A stretch of 29,605 nt of DNA, taken from positions 1-29,605 of the forward strand of contig DJPH01000053.1 of assembly GCA_002439755.1 (NCBI GenBank), given 5' to 3'. The notes under the pieces were generated by a model that was not told the DNA's origin, made no database searches, and saw only the letters and a list, made by a program, of their open reading frames with translations. Of the stretch, positions 24,499 through 29,605 are shown one piece after another. Position 1 is the first letter of the stretch; every line of letters begins with the position of its first letter. The DNA is from Prevotellaceae bacterium UBA6417 (GTDB lineage Bacteria; Bacteroidota; Bacteroidia; Bacteroidales; Bacteroidaceae). Both the position numbers and the translations under genes were made by a program.

Positions 24499-25566
24499 TT
24501 AGTGTTTAGCCTCGAATTCTTTCATGCATTCTACCAATGCACGTACGCCCTCTTCCGACATGGCGTTGTAGCAGGATGCGCGGAAACCGCCTACCGAACG
24601 GTGGCCTTTTACGCCGACCATGCCTCTTTCTGTGGCCAATGCCATGAATTCGCTTTCCAGGTCTTTGTAGTCATCGTTCATCACGAAGCAAATGTTCATG
24701 CGCGAACGGTCTTCTGTCTCGACTGTTCCGCGGAACATCTTGTTGCGGTCTATTTCATCGTAAAGGATGTTTGAACGGAGTTCGGCGCGGCGTTCCATTT
24801 CTTTTACTCCGCCTTGGGCTTTCACCCAACGAAGGTTCATCAATGCTGTATAGATGGGAACAACGGGAGGCGTATTGAACATGCTGCCCTTTTCAATGTG
24901 GGTCTTGTAGTTCAGCATGGTGGGTATCTGGCGCGATACTTTGTCGACTGCATCTTTGCGGATGATGACAAATGTGACACCGGCCATTGAAAGGTTCTTT
25001 TGGGCTCCTCCATAGATGGCCAGATACTTGCTCACATCGACCGGGCGCGAAAGGATGTCTGACGACATGTCGGCTACCAACATGACCGGGCTGTCGGGAT
25101 CCTTGCGAATCTCTGTGCCGAATATGGTATTGTTGGATGTGTAGTGGAAATAGTCAACATCGGCTGGTACGGTGTAGTTCTTGGGAATATAGGTATAGTT
25201 CTTGTCGGCTGACGATGCCACCTCTACCACTTCACCGAAGAGCTTGGCTTCCTTGATGGCCTTTTTGGCCCATGTACCGGTGTTGAGATAGGCGGCCTTT
25301 TTCTCCAGAAAGTTGTAGGGCACCATACAGAATTGAAGGCTGGCACCACCGCCAAGAAACAATACGGTATAGTCTTCGGGTATGTCAAGCAATTCCTTGA
25401 ACAGGGCTTCTGCCTCGTCTACTACGGGCTGGAAATCTTTGGCACGATGGCTTATCTCCATCAATGAAAGTCCTGAACCATTGAAATCCAGGCATGCTTG
25501 TGCCGTCTGCTCTATAACTTCGCGGGGCAGTATAGAGGGACCCGCATTAAAATTGTATTTTTTCAT
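24499..25566 (-). CDS. serC: Phosphoserine aminotransferase
   Basis: 355 aa, class V PLP-dependent aminotransferase that converts 3-phosphohydroxypyruvate and glutamate to phosphoserine. The SerC start MKKYNFNAGPSILP is typical, with LFLGGGASLQFCMVP (phosphate and PLP binding), HYTSNNTIFGTEI, ADMSSDILSRP (PLP Asp) and the Schiff-base Lys190 in YGGAQKNLSMAGV. The C-terminal VKGHRSVGGFRASCYNAMS is also family-typical. It is the first gene of the serC-serA-DUF1015 operon. No serB is present in the window. Confidence 0.96.
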   Translation of the reverse strand: MKKYNFNAGPSILPREVIEQTAQACLDFNGSGLSLMEISHRAKDFQPVVDEAEALFKELLDIPEDYTVLFLGGGASLQFCMVPYNFLEKKAAYLNTGTWAKKAIKEAKLFGEVVEVASSADKNYTYIPKNYTVPADVDYFHYTSNNTIFGTEIRKDPDSPVMLVADMSSDILSRPVDVSKYLAIYGGAQKNLSMAGVTFVIIRKDAVDKVSRQIPTMLNYKTHIEKGSMFNTPPVVPIYTALMNLRWVKAQGGVKEMERRAELRSNILYDEIDRNKMFRGTVETEDRSRMNICFVMNDDYKDLESEFMALATERGMVGVKGHRSVGGFRASCYNAMSEEGVRALVECMKEFEAKH

Positions 25567-25601
25567 ATTGAATCAATGAATATATTGTGTCTGTTTATGG
25601 G

Positions 25602-25609
25602 CGAAGTTA
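25602..25609 (-). promoter_or_regulatory. Possible -7 box of the serC operon
   Basis: TAACTTCG on the minus strand differs by one base from TAnnTTTG and lies 35 nt before the serC ATG. No clear -33 TTTG is found at 19-21 nt. Confidence 0.4.
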
Positions 25610-25813
25610 GCTAAAAATAAGTGTTTAAGATTGAGAAATAGCCGGTTTGTTCAAAGCAGGGTCTTTATTTTTGTGTTTTTTTGTCGTTCAGAACAATCGT
25701 TCGAGACAAATTGCCATATACACTATACGTTTAATGTTGCTAAACATTCGCTTGCTAACTGAAACAGATTCAAACTATCCATGATATGGCGTAAATCTTT
25801 TTCATAGATAGAT

Positions 25814-25844
25814 TTTGCAGTATCAGCCAAAAGCCTTAATTTTG
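25814..25844 (+). promoter_or_regulatory. Promoter of tRNA-Arg
   Basis: TTTG (25814-25817), 19 nt, TAATTTTG (25837-25844): both boxes and the spacing match the Bacteroidetes consensus, 11 nt before the mature tRNA 5' end. Confidence 0.82.
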
Positions 25845-25855
25845 CACTCGGTTTC

Positions 25856-25933
25856 GGTTCCGTAGCTCAGTTGGATTAGAGCAACGCCCTTCTAAGGCGT
25901 GGGTCTTGGGTTCGAATCCCAACGGAATCACCA
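25856..25933 (+). tRNA. tRNA-Arg (UCU anticodon)
   Basis: A 78-nt tRNA including an encoded CCA. The acceptor stem is GGTTCCG/CGGAATC, the D arm GCTCAGTTGGATTAGAGC, the anticodon stem ACGCC/GGCGT with loop CTTCTAA (anticodon TCT), and the T arm TTGGGTTCGAATCCCAA. It reads AGA codons. Confidence 0.96.
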
Positions 25934-25962
25934 TAAAAGGATGCCACATGGCATCCTTTTAT
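25933..25962. terminator. Palindromic terminator after tRNA-Arg, probably bidirectional
   Basis: ATAAAAGGATGCC, loop ACAT, GGCATCCTTTTAT: a perfect 13-bp stem beginning at the last base of the tRNA. Because it is a palindrome with A- and T-runs at both ends, it can also stop minus-strand transcripts coming from the aldolase and beta-helix genes. Confidence 0.85.
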
Positions 25963-26014
25963 GATTTCCGGCAGAGAATGATTTTTCGTCAAAACAGATT
26001 TTGGAATTGTCACA

Positions 26015-26234
26015 TTGTATCCGCGAAATCCCAATATTGTATCTGAGAGGCTCCCGGATTGTATTTGAGAAGTCCTCGGATTGTATCCGAGAGGCTCCTA
26101 TGTTGTATCTGAGAAGCTCCCGGGTTGTATCTGAGAAGCTCCCGGGTTGTATCTGAGAAACCATTATTTACTATTCCGGACGTTTCTGTATTGTATTCGG
26201 AAAGTTGCCTTATACTATACGCGCAACTCTTGTT
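26015..26234. repeat. 22-bp tandem repeat array, ten units in exact register
   Basis: The hexamer TTGTAT recurs at 26015, 26037, 26059, 26081, 26103, 26125, 26147 and 26191. The degenerate TACTAT fills the register at 26169 and 26213, so every step is exactly 22 bp. The unit core is TTGTATCTGAGAAGCTCCCG plus two bases; units at 26103 and 26125 are identical and flanking units decay outward. There are no unique spacers, so it is not a CRISPR array. It lies between the tRNA-Arg terminator and the stop of the convergent beta-helix gene, and the last unit reaches that stop codon. The function is unknown. Confidence 0.85.
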
Positions 26235-27733
26235 CAGTAGTTAGGGATGCCGTAGTCCGCAGGTGTGTAGCTTTTTCCTTTGTCGGGTGTTCCCATAAAG
26301 TTGCCGCTGCCGGTCAAGTCTGTTATTTCGGGATAGAAAACCGCTTTCTTGGAAGGTTTGAAAAGAACGATGCAATAGCCTTCTTTCTCAATGAGTTTGA
26401 AGTGAATGTTTGCTGCCTTTCTTGATTGTTTCTTGTAGTTGTAGTCCAACGATTTTCCATCGAAATTTACATTAAGTCCATAAGCCGTATCCGAATTGAA
26501 GGTTATAAGCAGCCTGTTGCTTGAATAACCCGGTGCGATGGCTCCCAGTGTATACCATTTCTCATCATACTCCGCAGGCTTGTTCCGCAATACGTCGTGG
26601 GTCTGTCCTCGCATGCGCATCATAAGCGAAGGGCATATCGGGCTGAGATTGCGTGCCCTTCTGATGGTGGCGTTGACAAAGGTAAGATTGCGCTCTGTGT
26701 CTTGGAGAATGATACGGGGTGAAAGGTCGAATATCTTGTAGCCGGGATTCCTTGCTTCAATGACAGGATTGGAGATTTTTGCCTGGAACTTTTTTGTGTC
26801 GTTGCGCTTTTCTTTATAAATGAACGCTGTCCCAAAGTTGTCGCGATAGGAATAGTAAATGCACTTGTCCATCACAATTGCCGGATTGTAGCTGCCGGCA
26901 ATGACTACTGATTTGTCTACCGTGTCAAAGTAGACTTCGTTGAGCAGAAAAAAACCGCCTGTTTCGAAACGTATGCCTTGTGTGCCTGCAAAGACGCCTT
27001 CTGCTCCGTTGGTCTTTCCACCTGTGGTATACATCGAAAGGATGTGCACATTGTTGATGATGTGTCCGGCCGATTTGGTAAGGATGCCATATTTTGTGGC
27101 ATATATAAACGTGTTTGATATTTTGCAGTCGCAGCATTTCTTGTCGATATAGATGCCATAGCTTTCTTCGGCCGATGAAAAGCCGTGTATGGTTACATTG
27201 TCTATTTTCGTGTCACTGCTGCTTGTGCCGTTTTCGTCGGTCACTTCAATGCGGATATGTGTCTTGTGTCCTTTCACAACACTGAGGTTGCGCAGTTGCA
27301 CCATTTGTTTCAAACCGTTGAGCAAGATGCCGTTGTCTGCATTTTCGCAATCGAACACACCGCCTTCGATGTATGAAAAACGCCGATGGCTCCGGTCGGT
27401 TATTTTCATCTCGCTATACCCTACCTTGAGCAACGCTTCCAGATGGCTGTCGCTTTTGACTACGGCACTTTTATCCAACAGCAGGTTTACATTTTTGACA
27501 TAATCAAGGGGTAGTATGATAGGTTCGGTCAGGTTGTAGCAGCCGGCAGGAAAATAGACGGTCTTCCCATAGCTGCGCTTGATAAGTTCGTTGAGTGCCG
27601 CGCCGATGGGCGTTCCGTCATTCTTGATGTTGTGTTGCGTGACGGAGATGATATCTTCCGAACCTTGTTTGGCTGCAAAACAAATAGTTGCAGCCATAAG
27701 CATGGCTGCAACTACTATAAGTTTGAATTTCAT
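26234..27733 (-). CDS. Secreted right-handed beta-helix protein, pectate-lyase superfamily-like
   Basis: 499 aa with a clean signal peptide (MKFKLIVVAAMLMAATICFA, cut before AKQG). No lipobox is present, so the protein is periplasmic or released. ALNELIKRSYGKTVYFPAGCYNLTEPIILP is the typical N-terminal motif of Pectate_lyase_3/GH55-type beta-helices. Coil-like repeats follow (GGVFDCENADNGILLNG, IDNVTIHGFSSAEESYGIYID, ISNTFIYATKYGILTKSAGHIINNVHI). A smaller beta domain fills the last 130 residues. Substrate and catalytic residues cannot be assigned, and no SusC/SusD or other glycan-degradation genes are nearby. It begins only 8 nt after the aldolase stop, suggesting one transcript. Confidence 0.75.
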   Translation of the reverse strand: MKFKLIVVAAMLMAATICFAAKQGSEDIISVTQHNIKNDGTPIGAALNELIKRSYGKTVYFPAGCYNLTEPIILPLDYVKNVNLLLDKSAVVKSDSHLEALLKVGYSEMKITDRSHRRFSYIEGGVFDCENADNGILLNGLKQMVQLRNLSVVKGHKTHIRIEVTDENGTSSSDTKIDNVTIHGFSSAEESYGIYIDKKCCDCKISNTFIYATKYGILTKSAGHIINNVHILSMYTTGGKTNGAEGVFAGTQGIRFETGGFFLLNEVYFDTVDKSVVIAGSYNPAIVMDKCIYYSYRDNFGTAFIYKEKRNDTKKFQAKISNPVIEARNPGYKIFDLSPRIILQDTERNLTFVNATIRRARNLSPICPSLMMRMRGQTHDVLRNKPAEYDEKWYTLGAIAPGYSSNRLLITFNSDTAYGLNVNFDGKSLDYNYKKQSRKAANIHFKLIEKEGYCIVLFKPSKKAVFYPEITDLTGSGNFMGTPDKGKSYTPADYGIPNY

Positions 27734-27741
27734 TGTCTGGA

Positions 27742-28752
27742 TTAATCCAATTGTGCAAGTTTGTTGTCGCTGCCCAGTACATCAACAATCTTGTGCTTGT
27801 AAAGCTCTGTCATGAGATCGCGGGCAGGTCCGCAGTACTTGCGAGGGTCAAATTCACCCGGTTTGTCATGGAATACCTTGCGTACGGCTGCTGTGAATGC
27901 CAGACGCGAGTCAGAGTCGATGTTGATTTTGCATACGGCACTCTTGGCTGCTTTGCGCAACTGATCTTCGGGTATACCCACAGCATCGGGCAATTTGCCT
28001 CCGTATTTGTTGATCATATCAACATACTCTTGTGGTACGGACGAAGAACCGTGCAGTACAATGGGGAATCCGGGCAGTTTCTTCATGATGGCGTCCAATA
28101 CGTCGAATGCCAAAGGAGGAGGTACGAGGCGGCCCGTCTTCGGGTCACGTGTGCATTGCTCGGGTTTGAACTTATATGCTCCGTGGCTTGTACCGATCGA
28201 GATGGCCAAGCTGTCAACACCGGTCTTTGTTACGAAGTCGATTACTTCTTCGGGTTTCGTATAGTGCGATTCTTCAGATTGCACTTCGTCTTCAACACCG
28301 GCCAATACGCCCAGCTCGCCTTCTACGGTAACGTCGAATTGATGAGCATAGTCAACAACCTTCTTTGTGAGGGCTACATTCTCGTCATATGGCAGAGAGC
28401 TGCCGTCGATCATTACAGAGCTGAAACCGAAGTCTACACAGCTCTTGCAAAGCTCGAAGCTGTCGCCGTGATCCAGGTGAAGAACAATTTCGGGATGCTT
28501 GCAACCCAACTCTTTTGCATACTCTACAGCTCCCTGAGCCATATAGCGCAACAATGTTTGGTTGGCATAGTTGCGGGCACCTTTGGATACTTGAAGGATA
28601 ACCGGGCTCTTCAGTTCGGAAGAAGCTTTGATAATTGCCTGCAACTGCTCCATGTTGTTGAAGTTGAATGCAGGAATTGCATAACCGCCTTTAATGGCTC
28701 TCTTAAACATCTCACGGGTGTTTACCAAGCCTAATGATTTGTAGTTTACCAT
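27742..28752 (-). CDS. fba: Class II fructose-bisphosphate aldolase
   Basis: Starting at ATG 28752 (MVNYKSLGLVNTREMF) gives 336 aa; the frame is open to 28794, but that extension overlaps the -7 promoter box. This is the zinc-dependent glycolytic/gluconeogenic enzyme that cleaves fructose 1,6-bisphosphate. Motifs: AIPAFNFNNMEQ near the N-terminus, VLHLDHGD (catalytic Asp94, zinc His95), VEGELG (Glu144), GTSHGAYKF (zinc His190) and IVLHGSSSVP (zinc His234). The internal segment around PEQCTRDPKTGRLVPPPLAF and a C-terminus with KYCGPARDLM are typical of the longer class IIB form. Intact. Confidence 0.94.
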   Translation of the reverse strand: MVNYKSLGLVNTREMFKRAIKGGYAIPAFNFNNMEQLQAIIKASSELKSPVILQVSKGARNYANQTLLRYMAQGAVEYAKELGCKHPEIVLHLDHGDSFELCKSCVDFGFSSVMIDGSSLPYDENVALTKKVVDYAHQFDVTVEGELGVLAGVEDEVQSEESHYTKPEEVIDFVTKTGVDSLAISIGTSHGAYKFKPEQCTRDPKTGRLVPPPLAFDVLDAIMKKLPGFPIVLHGSSSVPQEYVDMINKYGGKLPDAVGIPEDQLRKAAKSAVCKINIDSDSRLAFTAAVRKVFHDKPGEFDPRKYCGPARDLMTELYKHKIVDVLGSDNKLAQLD

Positions 28753-28791
28753 GATATCTAAATGTTTAGTTGGTATTATCTTGTTCGCGTA

Positions 28792-28820
28792 CAAAGTTAG
28801 TGATTTTGTTTTTATACCAA
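28792..28820 (-). promoter_or_regulatory. Promoter of the fba operon
   Basis: TAACTTTG on the minus strand (28792-28799) is an exact -7 box, 39 nt before the ATG. A TTG core lies at 28818-28820, 18 nt further up, a weaker -33 match. Confidence 0.58.
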
Positions 28821-29025
28821 GAAGTTGTTATTGCATTATTTATCGCTTCAGGCAGGTCAAAATAATCATACTTAATATACATGTAATCATAAACCCTTAT
28901 TTTGGTAAGTCCTTTTTACGAAAGTAAGTTCGCGAGAAAGTATTTGAGACATAAATCCAATAGGTTGCGGCATGAAACAAAAATCCATACTGAAAGCGTC
29001 ATATATCGATAAATGATAATTTACG

Positions 29026-29071
29026 TGCAAGCCGAGCGTAGAGCCAAACAAAGTTTGAGCTATGCCAAGGC
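29026..29071. repeat. Possible dispersed intergenic element with inverted repeat
   Basis: The segment GCAAGCCGAGCGTAGAGCC continues into CAAAC-AAA-GTTTG flanked by AGC and GCT, an imperfect hairpin at 29042-29061. It resembles intergenic segments I associate with other Bacteroidales genomes, but only one copy is in this window, so its repeat status is from memory. Confidence 0.3.
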
Positions 29072-29104
29072 ATTATTTCATATAAACTAACTAAAAAACG
29101 CCTT

Positions 29105-29140
29105 ATTTCTTGCCGACAACGGCAAGAAATCTTATCTTTG
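29105..29140 (+). promoter_or_regulatory. Promoter and palindromic operator of the Fic gene
   Basis: TATCTTTG (29133-29140) is an exact -7 box, 22 nt before the ATG, and TTG at 29110-29112 lies 20 nt upstream. ATTTCTTGCCG-ACAA-CGGCAAGAAAT (29105-29130) is a perfect 11-bp inverted repeat that covers the -33 and the spacer and ends 2 nt before the -7 box. This is the position expected for a repressor operator. Confidence 0.68.
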
Positions 29141-29162
29141 TATCGGTCTTTGAATTTTATTT

Positions 29163-29605
29163 ATGCCGATAGATATGGATTACATCTCGACAAAAGAATA
29201 CGCGGAAACTCATGGTATCGCAGAGCGTACGGTGAGGAACTATTGCATTCAAGGTAAAATTGCCGGGGCAAAGATTGTCGGCAAATCATGGAATGTACCT
29301 GCCGATGCGCCTCTTCCTCAACGCAAGAATGCAAAAAACCAGATATCTCCTCTTTTGAGAGCATTGCGCGAGCAAAAAGAATCCGGAATCAAAGGTGGCA
29401 TATATCATCGTACTCAAATTGATTTGACATATAATTCAAACCATATTGAAGGCAGCCGGTTGACAAAAGAGCAGACCCGCTATATATTCGAGACCAATAC
29501 GATAGGAATCACGGACAACGCTGTTAAGGTGGATGACATCATCGAAACCACTAATCATTTCCGCGGCATCGACTTTATAATTGACCACGCAAAAGAACCG
29601 TTGAC
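29163..29605 (+). CDS. Fic-domain protein with N-terminal helix-turn-helix (partial, runs off the window)
   Basis: 147 codons are visible. Residues about 5-47 (MDYISTKEYAETHGIAERTV...CIQGKIAGAKIVGKSWNVP) form a MerR/excisionase-like helix-turn-helix. Residues 84-101 (TQIDLTYNSNHIEGSRLT) carry the Fic inhibitory-helix motif [S/T]xxxE[G/N] as Ser92-x3-Glu96-Gly97, typical of class II Fic AMP-transferases where it blocks ATP in the active site. The HPFxxGNGR catalytic loop would lie beyond 29605. Such proteins AMPylate target proteins, often as toxins or regulators. Start 29163 is chosen because of the promoter at 29133; ATG 29175 is an alternative. Confidence 0.85.
   Translation, partial: MPIDMDYISTKEYAETHGIAERTVRNYCIQGKIAGAKIVGKSWNVPADAPLPQRKNAKNQISPLLRALREQKESGIKGGIYHRTQIDLTYNSNHIEGSRLTKEQTRYIFETNTIGITDNAVKVDDIIETTNHFRGIDFIIDHAKEPL

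Larger units (their letters stand above)
25567..25855. other. Intergenic region between serC and tRNA-Arg
   Basis: A 289-nt AT-rich stretch holding the serC promoter candidate on the minus strand and the tRNA-Arg promoter at its right end. I see no gene or repeat between about 25615 and 25810. Confidence 0.6.
28753..29162. other. Intergenic region between fba and the Fic gene
   Basis: A 410-nt AT-rich stretch between divergent genes. It holds the fba promoter (28792-28820), a small inverted-repeat element (29042-29061) inside a GCAAGCCGAGCGTAGAGCC-type segment, and the Fic promoter/operator (29105-29140). No coding frame is convincing. Confidence 0.6.

Noticed and set aside
25928..26164. Minus-strand 78-codon frame with internal repeats
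   Set aside because: It is produced by the 22-bp DNA repeats read through all three frames; it overlaps the tRNA terminator and has no family features.
26015..26234. CRISPR array
   Set aside because: Units are directly adjacent with no unique spacers, the period is only 22 bp, and no cas genes are in the window.
25856..26234. Integrative element using tRNA-Arg as attachment site
   Set aside because: No second copy of the tRNA 3' end is visible in the window and no integrase gene is present.
27733..28734. Long antisense frame of 333 codons opposite fba
   Set aside because: It is a shadow of the aldolase gene, whose catalytic motifs are complete.
28753..28794. Longer start of the aldolase
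   Set aside because: It overlaps the -7 box, and the homologous protein start is MVNYKSLGL.

Overview
The window looks like a chromosomal segment from a Bacteroidales bacterium, most likely in or near Prevotella; the genus is inference. The order-level call rests on three things: a full type V (Mfa/FimA-like) fimbrial operon of lipoprotein subunits, promoters of the Bacteroidetes type (TTTG about 19-21 nt upstream of TAnnTTTG), and core genes in typical Bacteroidales forms (ACT-less SerA next to SerC and a DUF1015 protein, a TamB-like giant, UvrD followed by RlmD).

Left part (1-12000), accessory. A stand-alone AAA_14/DUF4143 ATPase gene is preceded by two tandem 40-bp promoter-like repeats and flanked by a 12-bp direct repeat. 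It faces a six-gene fimbrial operon on the minus strand. In transcription order this encodes an OmpA/DUF3575 protein, a DUF5119 Mfa2-like anchor, a fimbrillin (probably the major subunit), an intercistronic hairpin, two further fimbrillin-type subunits and a 1049-aa DUF4906 tip-like protein. The four downstream subunits share a lipobox, acidic residues after the lipid Cys and a [T/S]-R-[A/S] site about 30 residues further on, as expected for pilins that are exported, cleaved after Arg and polymerised. The anchor lacks the Arg site and the acidic cluster. A nine-base C/G run sits where the operon promoter's -33 box should be. Upstream lies a HigBA-like toxin-antitoxin module whose toxin gene is frameshifted in a T7 run, with an inverted-repeat operator in its promoter.

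Middle part (12000-25570), mostly core. A uvrD/pcrA helicase, rlmD and a hypothetical gene form a plus-strand operon. An RluA-type pseudouridine synthase runs the other way and tamB runs rightwards, ending in a strong terminator. A tRNA-Ser(CGA) follows on the minus strand, then the minus-strand serine-biosynthesis operon serC-serA-DUF1015 with a large hairpin between serA and the DUF1015 gene. SerA lacks the canonical catalytic His and Glu.

Right part (25570-29605). tRNA-Arg(UCU) has a near-consensus promoter and a palindromic terminator. It is followed by a strictly periodic 22-bp tandem array (10 units) that would be transcribed as the 3' UTR of a secreted beta-helix (pectate-lyase-like) gene lying 8 nt downstream of class II fructose-bisphosphate aldolase. 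The window ends inside a HTH-Fic gene whose promoter holds a perfect 11-bp inverted repeat. The least explained items are the 22-bp array, the repeat-flanked ATPase unit with its tandem promoter repeats, the frameshifted toxin, the G-tract promoter of the fimbrial operon and the Fic operator.
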